DNA of 64,000 nt from Bog-756 sp963713625 (GTDB taxonomy: Bacteria; Actinomycetota; Acidimicrobiia; Acidimicrobiales; RAAP-2): NCBI GenBank assembly GCA_963713625.1, contig CAVQMN010000004.1, positions 372,001 through 436,000 of the forward strand, given 5' to 3'. Positions 41,204 to 50,380 of this stretch are shown one piece after another. The position numbers were made by a program, and so were the translations under genes. The stretch's first letter is position 1. Each line of letters starts with the position of its first letter. The notes under the pieces were generated by a model. It saw nothing but the letters and a program-made list of their open reading frames with translations. It was not told the origin of the DNA and did not search any database.

Positions 41204-43321
41204 CTACCGCGCCCCGGTCGTCAGTGCCGCGAACGAGCGGGGCGCATATGTCGGCCCGATGTCGCAGGTCGTCGGCGCCTGATTGCCGAGGTTCCAGAAC
41301 GAGAAGCCGGCGGCCTCCACCGTCGTGTGGCCGTGCGGCTGGTAGTTGGTGATGGCCCTGCCCGCCGCCAGATTGAGCATGTCGGCCACATGTCGCGCCG
41401 CGTCGGCGTCCGAGGTGTAGTTGTCCCAGCCGTCCTGTTCGCTGTCCTGGAGGCAGGCTGACCAGGCCGACAGGTACCAGGGCTTGCCGATCGAGGTGGC
41501 GTAGTCGGCGAAACCGGGGATGAGCTTCTGGTCATCCGTCGAGTTGTCCTCGATGTCGGCGGTGGCGTTGAAGGGCAGGGCGATGATCTGCCGCCACGGG
41601 ATGCCGGCCGGGCACGGATAGGTGCCATCCCCGGCAACACAGCCGCTGTTGCCGTCGTTGAGGTGGGAGAACCCACCGGACGAGATGAGGATGGCCGACA
41701 AGGAGTGCCAGTACGCCTCCAGCGCCGAATACCAGTTCAGCATGGCCCGGGGATTGGCGGGCACCTGACAGGGCGAGCTGATGCAGTCCTCGCCGGTTGG
41801 CGTCACGGGTTCGCCCCAGAGTTCCACTTTGGCGATGGTCGGATCGTCCGAGTTCGGCACGCCGTTCTCACGCTGGTCGGCGACGAACTTCAGATACTGC
41901 TCCTGGTAGCTGAAGTTGGTGCCACCACCGGCTGTCGGGCTGTATGGGTTCATCCCCGCCGTCTCCATCGCCGCGAAGAACTCGGAAAGGTTCAACACGA
42001 TGTGATGGCCCGAGGTGCCCATCTGCCCGATGTACGCCTCCACCTGGCTCCAGGTCGTCGCGTTCTCGGTCTGGCCGATGCTCCGGTACTGCGAGTCGAA
42101 GTTGACCAGCTCGGATGTGTTCATGTTGCCCCGGGTGAGCAGTGCTGCCTCGCCGGTCGGGTCGTCGTAGTGACCGTACGCCGTACCGCCGCTCATGTAC
42201 CAGGGCTGCCCGTGGAGGCAGAGTCGGCTGCCGCAGACCGTCACGAACGGATCGGTCGCCGTCGTCGTCGACGTGGTGGTCGGCGGAACGGTGGTCGGTG
42301 GCGGCGCGGGGTCGCTGTCGGTCGACGAGGGCGGCACGGCCGTCGGACTGTCCATGCTGGCCATGGCGACGACCGGCGAGTCAGGAGCCTGCTCCCCCGC
42401 CGGGACGATGGACGACGCATCCCCGAGGGCGTAGAGGGTGCCGTCGGTGGCGGCCATCCAGTACCCGCGGCCATCGGGGGTGGCGGCCAACCCGACGATC
42501 GTGCCGGCCATGGTCGTGCCGCCCTCGGATCCGAAGAAGCCGGCGTTGCCGAGCGAGAAGATCCCGCCGTCCGAGGCCACCAGCCAGTAGCCGTGGCCGT
42601 CGGGGGTGGCGGCCATGCCCACGATGGGTTTGTTGAGCTGGATGTCGCCCAGGGACCCGTAGAAGCCGGCATCGCCCACGGCGAACACGCCGCCGTCCGA
42701 GGCCACCAGCCAGTAGCCGTGGCCGTCGGGGGTGGCGGCCATGCCCACGATGGGTTTGTTGAGCTGGATGTCGCCCAGGGACCCGTAGAAGCCGGCATCG
42801 CCCACGGCGAACACGCCGCCGTCCGAGGCCACCAGCCAGTAGCCGTGGCCGTCGGGGGTGGCGGCCATGCCCACGATGGGCTTGTTGAGCTGGATGTCGC
42901 CCAGGGACCCGTAGAAGCCGGCATCGCCGAAGGCGAAGACGCCGCCGTCCGAGGCCACCAGCCAGTAGCCGTGGCCGTCGGGGGTGGCGGCCATGCCCAC
43001 GATGGGCTCGTTCAACCCCACGCTCATCGACCCGTAGGACCCGGCCCCACCGAACGGCGCCACGCTGCCGTCCGCGCTCGCCTGCCAGCCGCCCTGCACC
43101 GGACGGAGCGCCACGGTGACCGCCGCGGCCGTGCGGCTGCCTCCCTCGGTGATTCGGCCGATGCCGACCTGGGTGCAGCCGCTGACCACCATCACCGTCA
43201 CCACGATGGTGGCGACGATGCGAAGCCCTCGCACCCGGCCGGAAAGGACCGAGCCCGTCCGGAGTCGTTCCGGCCACCACGTCGCCGGTCGCGATTCGGT
43301 CGGTGCCAGACCCCTCACCAC
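41204..43321 (-). CDS. Lipoprotein with 42-residue propeller repeats and glycoside-hydrolase-like C-domain
   Basis: Up to 705 residues (GTG 43321). An internal GTG at 43234 would give a compact lipoprotein signal ending in the lipobox VVSGC and may be the real start. Residues ~85-310 contain repeats of 42 residues (GMAATPDGHGYWLVASDGGVF, then AFGDAGFYGSLGDIQLNKPIV), three of them almost identical; this beta-propeller-like array is common in Acidimicrobiia-type genomes. After a Pro/Thr linker, residues ~365-700 resemble a GH5/cellulase-like TIM barrel with KVELWGEPVTP, where the Glu is a candidate acid/base. It lies 128 bp after the oxidase gene and probably belongs to the polysaccharide cluster. 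Confidence 0.7.
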   Translation of the reverse strand: MVRGLAPTESRPATWWPERLRTGSVLSGRVRGLRIVATIVVTVMVVSGCTQVGIGRITEGGSRTAAAVTVALRPVQGGWQASADGSVAPFGGAGSYGSMSVGLNEPIVGMAATPDGHGYWLVASDGGVFAFGDAGFYGSLGDIQLNKPIVGMAATPDGHGYWLVASDGGVFAVGDAGFYGSLGDIQLNKPIVGMAATPDGHGYWLVASDGGVFAVGDAGFYGSLGDIQLNKPIVGMAATPDGHGYWLVASDGGIFSLGNAGFFGSEGGTTMAGTIVGLAATPDGRGYWMAATDGTLYALGDASSIVPAGEQAPDSPVVAMASMDSPTAVPPSSTDSDPAPPPTTVPPTTTSTTTATDPFVTVCGSRLCLHGQPWYMSGGTAYGHYDDPTGEAALLTRGNMNTSELVNFDSQYRSIGQTENATTWSQVEAYIGQMGTSGHHIVLNLSEFFAAMETAGMNPYSPTAGGGTNFSYQEQYLKFVADQRENGVPNSDDPTIAKVELWGEPVTPTGEDCISSPCQVPANPRAMLNWYSALEAYWHSLSAILISSGGFSHLNDGNSGCVAGDGTYPCPAGIPWRQIIALPFNATADIEDNSTDDQKLIPGFADYATSIGKPWYLSAWSACLQDSEQDGWDNYTSDADAARHVADMLNLAAGRAITNYQPHGHTTVEAAGFSFWNLGNQAPTTCDIGPTYAPRSFAALTTGAR
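42575..42950 (-). repeat. 126-bp tandem repeats coding the propeller units
   Basis: Three to four consecutive 126-bp units within the lipoprotein gene are nearly identical at the DNA level; only bases such as 'gggtttgttg' versus 'gggcttgttg' and the cga/cac before GGCGAA change. This points to recent expansion or gene conversion. Confidence 0.8.
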
Positions 43322-43449
43322 CGGTGTATCGGCTCATCGCGCCCCGACCTTGAGGTGGAGCGGCCTGATCAACCCCGATGCCGCCTTCCGGCGGGACTCG
43401 GCTTCCGGGCCGACGCGGCGGCGAAAGCCCCCGCTCGACGGCGCTGATT

Positions 43450-46400
43450 TCAGAAGGTCAGGTCACCCAGGAGGGTGGACAACGACAGAAGCCCGTCACC
43501 GGGGGTCACGGTCACGTTGTCGAAGGTGGCGGTGCCCAGCTGGCCCGAGTTGTGGGATGAGACGAACAACCCCACGGTGGCGTCCGTGGCCATGGAGATG
43601 GTGGTCGAGCCCACTTCGGTCCAGGTCGACCCGTCGGAGGAGTCGTAGGCGGTGAAGGTGTTGCCGTTTCGGCTCAGTTCCAGCCAGGCGTCGGAGCTGT
43701 CGCTGCTCCCGGCGACATTGGCGTCGAAGCCGTACTGCATGTTGATCCCGTTGTCGGGGGTGACGGCGAGCAGGGCGTAGGGGTCACCGGCGGTGGTCGA
43801 CTGTTTGATCATGATCCCGGCCTTGGCCCAGGGGTCGGTATCGGTCTGGGAGGTCACCTGGGCCACGATGGTCCCGTCGCCATCCAGGGGCTGGTAGGCG
43901 TACTGGAATTGGTCGATGCCGCCCCAGATGTCGGATCCGGACCCGTTGACGGTGTACGTCCCGCCGGCATAGGTGGACTCCCCGGCCACCTGGGGACCGC
44001 CCACATCGGTCGACGCCCACGGCGACGGGAGCGGTCCGCCGTCACCGGGGGTCACGGTCACGTTGTCGAAGGTGGCGGTGCCCAGCTGGCCCGAGTTGTG
44101 GGATGAGACGAACAACCCCACGGTGGCGTCCGTGGCCATGGAGATGGTGGTCGAGCCCACTTCGGTCCAGGTCGACCCGTCGGAGGAGTCGTAGGCGGTG
44201 AAGGTGTTGCCGTTTCGGCTCAGTTCCAGCCAGGCGTCGGAGCTGTCGCTGCTCCCGGCGACATTGGCGTCGAAGCCGTACTGCATGTTGATCCCGTTGT
44301 CGGGGGTGACGGCGAGCAGGGCGTAGGGGTCACCGGCGGTGGTTGACTGTTTGATCATGATCCCGGCCTTGGCCCAGGGGTCGGTATCGGTCTGGGAGGT
44401 CACCTGGGCCACGATGGTCCCGTCGCCATCCAGGGGCTGGTAGGCGTACTGGAATTGGTCGATGCCGCCCCAGATGTCGGATCCGGACCCGTTGACGGTG
44501 TACGTCCCGCCGGCATAGGTGGACTCCCCGGCCACCTGGGGACCGCCCACATCGGTCGACGCCCACGGCGACGGGAGCGGTCCCAAACCCGGCGGCGGGT
44601 ACTCGGTGGCCGTCACCGACACGGTGCCGAAGCCGACCGTGGAGCTCGTTCCCTGGTCGTGGGAGGTGACGGCCAGGCCGGCCAGCAGCGTGCCGGTCAG
44701 GCCGGTGACCGTCTGGGTCGAGCCGGGTACGGCCGTCCATGTCGTTCCGTCCGGCGAGGTGTATGCCGTGTAGTAGACGGTGCTCCCGGCGGTGTAGCGA
44801 CCGATCCGGAGGTAGGTGGGCACCGTCCCGGCCGCCGTCACCTGCGAGGACGAGCCGCCCTGGGCCGACCGCCACTGGACGGCGACGCCGTGGCCGGGCG
44901 TGGTGAAGGCCGCATAGTACGGGGAGCCGGGGTCCGCAGTGGCGCGCAGCATCACACCGGCTTTGGCCCAGGGGTCGGTGGCGGCCTGGGCGGATACCTG
45001 GGCGGTCACCGTGCCGTCGGCGGCCAGACTCTGGTTGACGAAGTGGAAGGCGTCGGCCGTCCCCCAGATGTCTCCGCCGCCACCGCTCACCGACCAGTTC
45101 GATCCGGTCTGGGTCTGCTGGCCGAGCGGAAGCGGGCCACCGATGTCGGTGCAGGTCCAGCCGGTCGGGCAGCTGTAGCCCGGCGGCGGGTACTCGGTGG
45201 CCGTCACCGACACGGTGCCGAAGCCGACCGTGGAGCTCGTTCCCTGGTCGTGGGAGGTGACGGCCAGGCCGGCCAGCAGCGTGCCGGTCAGGCCGGTGAC
45301 CGTCTGGGTCGAGCCGGGTACGGCCGTCCATGTCGTTCCGTCCGGCGAGGTGTATGCCGTGTAGTAGACGGTGCTCCCGGCGGTGTAGCGACCGATCCGG
45401 AGGTAGGTGGGCACCGTCCCGGCCGCCGTCACCTGCGAGGACGAGCCGCCCTGGGCCGACCGCCACTGGACGGCGACGCCGTGGCCGGGCGTGGTGAAGG
45501 CCGCATAGTACGGGGAGCCGGGGTCCGCAGTGGCGCGCAGCATCACACCGGCTTTGGCCCAGGGGTCGGTGGCGGCCTGGGCGGATACCTGGGCGGTCAC
45601 CGTGCCGTCGGCGGCCAGACTCTGGTCGACGAAGTGGAAGGCGTCGGCCGTCCCCCAGATGTCTCCGCCGCCACCGCTCACCGACCAGTTCGATCCGGTC
45701 TGGGTCTGCTGGCCGAGCGGAAGCGGGCCACCGATGTCGGTGCAGGTCCAGCCGGTCGGGCAGCTGTAGCCGGTGGCCTGGTAGTGGGTGAGCACCTGGC
45801 TGGCGGACAGCTCGGAGTTGTAGAAGGCCACGTCCGAGATGGTGCCGGCGAAGTAATTGCTGGTGGGCGAGTCGGGCCAGCCGGCCAGGTTTTCGCCGCC
45901 GACCCGCCAATAGCCCAGGTAACTCTGGGCCTGGGTGTTGTCGTTGCTCCCCACCAGCTGTCCGTCGACGTAGAGGTTCATACCGTCGGGGCCCTGGGTG
46001 GCCACCACGTGGTGCCAGGCGCCGTTGTTGTAGGACTGCGGGGACTGGACGACCACCGTCTGTTCGGTCTGTGCGTTGTAGACCCCGAAGTTGAGCTGCC
46101 CGTCGTTCGACATCCAGACCATCCGGTCCCGGCTGTCGGACATGCCGCTGGGTGAGGTCCCAAAGCCGCTGAGGAGGCCGCCGTTGTCGGTGGTGGTGTC
46201 GAACCACATCTCCTCGGAGTAGGTGGTGGGGTCGGTGATGGGCTGTGACGCCACGATCTGGCCACTGGCACCGTCCAGGGTGACGCCGCTGCCCGAGGCA
46301 CCCTCCACCGGGCTGGGAGCTCCGTAGGTGATCCCTCCGCTGCTGTAACTGCCGGTGTCGCCGTTGCCGCTCAGATCAGCGGCCGTCGGCCCGGAGGCGT

Positions 46401-48597
46401 CGTCGAGCGGCCAGTAGAGCGCCGGTCCCGAGCCGAAGACGGCCTGGCCGTAGCTGTCGGCCGGCGGTGGGGTGGACACGTTGGTGACGGAGATGGTGGT
46501 CGACACGCTCGGTGTGCCCGCGGCGTTGATGGCGAAGAGCATGTAGGGACCGGGGAGGGCGATCCCGGGATCGGAGGGGATGGCCAACTGGTAGGTGTCC
46601 CCACTCGAGGACACGATCGAGAGCGGGATGCGTCGCTGGTCGTTGTCCATGGTGTGGGTCGTCACCCCGTAGCGGACCATGGAGAACTGGGACACCGGTC
46701 CCCCGGTGGTGACCGAGATCGTCTGGCCGGTGGCCGCCGAGGTCGGCGCCGTGGTGATGGTCGGTCGGGTGGCAGGGGTGCCATCGGCGTTGAACAGGTA
46801 GGGCGGACTCCATATCTGCCCGTCGGGATGGTTGGTCGAGCAGGAGCCGCACAACCCACCGCCCCCGGAGAACACCGTCCCGTCGGGCAGCAGGAGGGCC
46901 ACCGAGTGATAGTTGCGGGGCTCGGCCTCCGGGGCCATGACGGTGAAGTCGCCGGTGCTCGGGTCCCACAGTTCCGGGTTCAGAATCGAGTCTTCGTCGC
47001 TGAAGGGCAGCGCGTAGCTCTGTCCCCCCATGGTCACCACCTGACCGGTGGGCAGGACCACGCTGTTGGCGAAGGCCCGGGCGTAGTTCATCGAGCCCAC
47101 CTGGGTGACCTGGGGAGGGCTCGGGGGGGTGCCGATCTGGATTTCGTAGGCACTGTTGGTGGCGTCGGCGTCCTGGTAGTCGGGAGCGCCGCCCATGGTG
47201 ATGACCTTGTCGATGTCGTAGTAGACGGCGTCGCCGTTCATGGCGTCGGCGCTGTCGCCTCGGGTCCCGGCCGGGGTGATACTGCCCGTGCCGCTCGTCG
47301 AGATCCAGTTCATCTGGGACGAGGGCCCGGCCTGGAGGACATTCCCGCCCGAGGTGGCGATGAACCACCCCTCGTTGTCGGCCCGATAGACACCCTGGGC
47401 GTCCTGGGTGTACATCGGGGTCGCCGGGACACCGGTCAGCTCCCGCCAGCCGCCGCTGGGCGACCACACTTCACCCAGCTTTCCGTCGGTTCCGCTGCCG
47501 AGGCCGCCCGACCACGAGCCGCCCAGGGTGAACGCCTGTCCGTTCGACAGCAAGGTCATGCCCTGGTAGCCGCGCCCGATGTTCATCGGCGGTCCCGCGC
47601 TCCACGCATTCGTCTGCGGATCGTAGATGCTGGTCTGTTGGTCGCTGAGGCCGCCGGTGACCATGACGTCCCCATCGGGCAGGAGGACCACCCCGGGACA
47701 GAACATGTTGTGGTCCGTGTTGGTGACGGTGTCTTCGCTGACCGCCCCGGTGGTCAGGTTCAAGATGGCGGTCTGGGTCCAGTCGTCGGGGTCGGTCGCC
47801 CCGAAGGCCAGGTCCTGGTCGGCCGACCACACCAACATCTCGTTGTCCGGCAGCAGCGCCGCCGCCACGGGGACGAGGGGGAAACCGATCGTCGGTCCCC
47901 ACTGGCCGACCACCCCCGGATTCGTGCTCAGGGTGGCGTCCGTGAGTTTTGCGTCCGACTTCGACGCCGGCGTGACATGGGGCGTGCCCCGGAGGTAGAT
48001 CTCGGCCGCGGCGATGTCGGAGCCGGCGCCGGCCGCCGCGGACCGCGCCGTCAGCCGGACGAAGCGGGTGGTCACGGCATCGATGCCCACCTCCTTGGTG
48101 GCGGTGGTGTCGGCCCACGTGCCCGTGGCGACCGTCTTGAAGTGCACGCCGTCGGCACTGATGGCCACCTCGAACTGGCCGATCGCGCCGACCGGGTGGT
48201 CGGCCTGCCGTGGCTCGTACATGATGGCCGACACCACCCGGGACGCGTGCATGTCGATGGTGATCGATGGCGAGGGTCCGATCCGGGACAACGGGCCACG
48301 GCTGTCCCAGTAGCTGAAGGCGTTGGAGTCGAGAGCGGCATCAGCGGGATGTCCGGCCGCCTGGTCGCTGGCCGTAACCGTCCATCCCGTTCGCGGCAGG
48401 ATGGGGGCGTCGGGAATGTAGGCCGCCGGCGGAACCTTGACCTGGCCGGCCAGGACAGACGGCGTGGCGTGGGCCGGGGCCGAGTGGTGGCTTCGGGACG
48501 ACCTCGCCACCAGCAGGAGGGCCACCAGCGCAATGATCCCCGCGGCCACGAGGATCCACGATCGGGTCAGGCGGGGGACGTGGCTAGGCGTGCTCAC
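43450..48597 (-). CDS. Multidomain galactose-oxidase-like copper radical oxidase (GlxA-like)
   Basis: 1715 residues. An N-terminal signal anchor (~14-33) precedes an F5/8-type-C carbohydrate-binding domain (~65-205) and a kelch-type galactose-oxidase domain plus DUF1929 (~225-705). A LamG-like domain (~715-940), two 197-residue domains (~943-1336) and two 182-residue domains (~1338-1701) follow. The radical-copper set is complete: Cys300 and Tyr344 (44 apart, as Cys228-Tyr272 in galactose oxidase), Trp362 (18 further, as Trp290), Tyr563-His564 and His648. Streptomyces GlxA uses the same chemistry to mature a CslA glucan at the cell surface. Here the gene overlaps a GT-C gene by 14 bp, within a glycosyltransferase cluster. 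The four C-terminal domains look like glycan-binding sandwiches. Confidence 0.9.
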   Translation of the reverse strand: MSTPSHVPRLTRSWILVAAGIIALVALLLVARSSRSHHSAPAHATPSVLAGQVKVPPAAYIPDAPILPRTGWTVTASDQAAGHPADAALDSNAFSYWDSRGPLSRIGPSPSITIDMHASRVVSAIMYEPRQADHPVGAIGQFEVAISADGVHFKTVATGTWADTTATKEVGIDAVTTRFVRLTARSAAAGAGSDIAAAEIYLRGTPHVTPASKSDAKLTDATLSTNPGVVGQWGPTIGFPLVPVAAALLPDNEMLVWSADQDLAFGATDPDDWTQTAILNLTTGAVSEDTVTNTDHNMFCPGVVLLPDGDVMVTGGLSDQQTSIYDPQTNAWSAGPPMNIGRGYQGMTLLSNGQAFTLGGSWSGGLGSGTDGKLGEVWSPSGGWRELTGVPATPMYTQDAQGVYRADNEGWFIATSGGNVLQAGPSSQMNWISTSGTGSITPAGTRGDSADAMNGDAVYYDIDKVITMGGAPDYQDADATNSAYEIQIGTPPSPPQVTQVGSMNYARAFANSVVLPTGQVVTMGGQSYALPFSDEDSILNPELWDPSTGDFTVMAPEAEPRNYHSVALLLPDGTVFSGGGGLCGSCSTNHPDGQIWSPPYLFNADGTPATRPTITTAPTSAATGQTISVTTGGPVSQFSMVRYGVTTHTMDNDQRRIPLSIVSSSGDTYQLAIPSDPGIALPGPYMLFAINAAGTPSVSTTISVTNVSTPPPADSYGQAVFGSGPALYWPLDDASGPTAADLSGNGDTGSYSSGGITYGAPSPVEGASGSGVTLDGASGQIVASQPITDPTTYSEEMWFDTTTDNGGLLSGFGTSPSGMSDSRDRMVWMSNDGQLNFGVYNAQTEQTVVVQSPQSYNNGAWHHVVATQGPDGMNLYVDGQLVGSNDNTQAQSYLGYWRVGGENLAGWPDSPTSNYFAGTISDVAFYNSELSASQVLTHYQATGYSCPTGWTCTDIGGPLPLGQQTQTGSNWSVSGGGGDIWGTADAFHFVDQSLAADGTVTAQVSAQAATDPWAKAGVMLRATADPGSPYYAAFTTPGHGVAVQWRSAQGGSSSQVTAAGTVPTYLRIGRYTAGSTVYYTAYTSPDGTTWTAVPGSTQTVTGLTGTLLAGLAVTSHDQGTSSTVGFGTVSVTATEYPPPGYSCPTGWTCTDIGGPLPLGQQTQTGSNWSVSGGGGDIWGTADAFHFVNQSLAADGTVTAQVSAQAATDPWAKAGVMLRATADPGSPYYAAFTTPGHGVAVQWRSAQGGSSSQVTAAGTVPTYLRIGRYTAGSTVYYTAYTSPDGTTWTAVPGSTQTVTGLTGTLLAGLAVTSHDQGTSSTVGFGTVSVTATEYPPPGLGPLPSPWASTDVGGPQVAGESTYAGGTYTVNGSGSDIWGGIDQFQYAYQPLDGDGTIVAQVTSQTDTDPWAKAGIMIKQSTTAGDPYALLAVTPDNGINMQYGFDANVAGSSDSSDAWLELSRNGNTFTAYDSSDGSTWTEVGSTTISMATDATVGLFVSSHNSGQLGTATFDNVTVTPGDGGPLPSPWASTDVGGPQVAGESTYAGGTYTVNGSGSDIWGGIDQFQYAYQPLDGDGTIVAQVTSQTDTDPWAKAGIMIKQSTTAGDPYALLAVTPDNGINMQYGFDANVAGSSDSSDAWLELSRNGNTFTAYDSSDGSTWTEVGSTTISMATDATVGLFVSSHNSGQLGTATFDNVTVTPGDGLLSLSTLLGDLTF
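43495..44580 (-). repeat. Two near-identical 546-bp tandem units
   Basis: The unit beginning GTCACCGGGGGTCACGGTC at 43495 recurs at 44041, 546 bp later. Only an occasional base differs (for example GGTCGACTG versus GGTTGACTG). Each encodes a 182-residue domain of the oxidase (residues ~1338-1519 and ~1520-1701). Confidence 0.9.
44591..45770 (-). repeat. Two near-identical 591-bp tandem units
   Basis: GGCGGCGGGTACTCGGTGG at 44591 recurs at 45182, 591 bp later, with almost no changes (for example CTGGTTGAC versus CTGGTCGAC). Each encodes a 197-residue domain starting YSCPTGWTCTDIGG or equivalent. Confidence 0.9.
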
Positions 48598-50365
48598 GCA
48601 TCGGCCCCCTTCGTGCCGCCGTCAGGCAGGTGCCGGTCGCACAGGATGCGGTCCAAGCGCCGGCCCGGCCCGATCTGAGGACGGGTCCCGATCCGGTGAC
48701 GGGTGCCGGCGCCGAGGTCCCTCCGTGCGGGTCCGTCGCCAGGTGCGCGGAGAAGGTCGCCGTTCCGGAAGGCAGGCGCTCGAGGACCTTGATCTTCCCC
48801 TGCGAGAACTTGATGCGGAAGTCGCGGAAGCGGTCGGGGTGGGTGGTCATGTCCGCGGTGACCGCGTCTCCGGGATAGGCGACAACCCATCCCACGTTTC
48901 GTGCCGGTGAGGCCAGGGCCCACTCCCAGAAGGGTTGGGACCCCGGGGACACGAACTGTCGCAGGTCGAGGTTGGATGCGAAGATCAAGGAGGAGGCCGC
49001 CGAGTCATCGGCCAGGATCTCGCCGCCACGGTAGTGGCGGGCCAGGTAGGCGGCCGCGGTCTCCGGATGCCCGCCCGCCGCACTCGAGGTTCCCGTGCGC
49101 CCGTCGGCGATGGTCAGGGGGGTGCCCAGGGCCATGATCAACAGGGAGGCGGCCATGGCGGGAACGGCGAGGACCAGTGCCCAGCGCCAGCGTCCGACCA
49201 GCACGCCGATGGCCACCGCGCAGAAGGGCAGGGCCATGATGCCGTACCGGTCGTTCCACATGCCGTGGGGAAAGAGCTGAGGGACCCGAACCGTGGTCTG
49301 TCCCACATAGAGGGACAGGAACTCGAAGAGCGCCGGCGCGGCCAAGAGGGCCAGCGTGAATAGCGTCCGTCGGCGGCCGGGGTGCCGGACGACGACCAGC
49401 AGGATCGACGACACGACTCCGGCAATGAGCACGGGGGCACCGAGGATGTCGACCATGTCCCACCCGTAGGTGAGGATGCTCGTCCATGCGTCCCCCTTGG
49501 TGCCCGCGTACTGTGCCTGCGCATTGTTGATGGCCTGGGCGCTGTAGGCGCTGTGCAAGAAGTAGAGCGGGTCGTGGAAGATGATGAGGTTGTACAGAAT
49601 CCACAAGACGATTCCGTAGCTGCTGACGACCCCGAACAGGACCAGGTTGGCCTGTGGCGACTTTTGGCGCCTGTCGCTCAACCTGGCCCACAGACCCACC
49701 ACGATCGCGGCGGCGGCGAGCAGGGCCCAGCCCTCGTAGCGGCACAAGGTCGCGCCGAAGACAAGGAGCCCGCCCCACAACAGGTCCCGAACCCCGAGGG
49801 TCCGCATCCATCGGGCCAGGTGGTACACCGCGCCGATCGAGAAGGCGAGGAGGACCGGTTCGGTCAGTGCGGTGGACTGGAGGTACAACATGTTGAGGTT
49901 GAGAATGAAAACTGCGAAGCCGCACCAGGCCGCCAACCGGTTCCCGGACACCTCCTCCACCAGGGAGAACACACGAAGGGCGGCATAGACGAAACAGGCG
50001 CCGCCGACGACGGCCCCGGCCGCTCCGTTGTGCCACAGGGGCGTGACGGCCACCAGGGGGACCAACAACATGTGGGGAAGTGGGAGCCAGACGCTTCCCA
50101 GCTGGGCCAGGCCGGGGCTCAACCCATCGGTGACCCGCCGGGCCACGTCGAGGTGGGCCCTGGCGTCCCCGTACAGAAGCATCGAATGAGTGGCGGCCGA
50201 CCACGCGGTGGCCAGACCCGCGGCCGCCACCGCGACCAGCCAGACCATGGGGGGCGGAAACGATTCCCACCAGCGCGCCACCTCCACCAGGGACGCCCGG
50301 TACCTCCGGGGAGCAACCACCGGTGGCTTCTCCCGCTGGAGTCTGATGAAAGGGATGAGGGTCAT
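48584..50365 (-). CDS. GT-C-type polytopic membrane glycosyltransferase (GT39/ArnT-like)
   Basis: 593 residues with about ten membrane helices in the first 420. The first extracytoplasmic loop holds YGDARAHLDVARRV, the acidic D/E-rich position typical of lipid-linked-sugar GT-C enzymes. A soluble C-terminal domain (~440-590; AAAYLARHYRGGEILADDSAA, RNVGWVVAYPGD) follows. GT-C enzymes move sugars from polyprenyl-phosphate donors to glycans or proteins outside the membrane. The gene lies 15 bp after the cellulose-synthase-like gene and overlaps the oxidase gene by 14 bp, so the products are made together. The donor could be made by the DPM1-like protein of this operon. Confidence 0.8.
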   Translation of the reverse strand: MTLIPFIRLQREKPPVVAPRRYRASLVEVARWWESFPPPMVWLVAVAAAGLATAWSAATHSMLLYGDARAHLDVARRVTDGLSPGLAQLGSVWLPLPHMLLVPLVAVTPLWHNGAAGAVVGGACFVYAALRVFSLVEEVSGNRLAAWCGFAVFILNLNMLYLQSTALTEPVLLAFSIGAVYHLARWMRTLGVRDLLWGGLLVFGATLCRYEGWALLAAAAIVVGLWARLSDRRQKSPQANLVLFGVVSSYGIVLWILYNLIIFHDPLYFLHSAYSAQAINNAQAQYAGTKGDAWTSILTYGWDMVDILGAPVLIAGVVSSILLVVVRHPGRRRTLFTLALLAAPALFEFLSLYVGQTTVRVPQLFPHGMWNDRYGIMALPFCAVAIGVLVGRWRWALVLAVPAMAASLLIMALGTPLTIADGRTGTSSAAGGHPETAAAYLARHYRGGEILADDSAASSLIFASNLDLRQFVSPGSQPFWEWALASPARNVGWVVAYPGDAVTADMTTHPDRFRDFRIKFSQGKIKVLERLPSGTATFSAHLATDPHGGTSAPAPVTGSGPVLRSGRAGAWTASCATGTCLTAARRGPMREHA

Positions 50366-50380
50366 CGCATGATCCCCTCC

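Noticed and set aside
46654..48678. 674-codon rightward open frame over the oxidase gene
   Set aside because: Antisense to the galactose-oxidase domain, where catalytic spacing proves the other frame.
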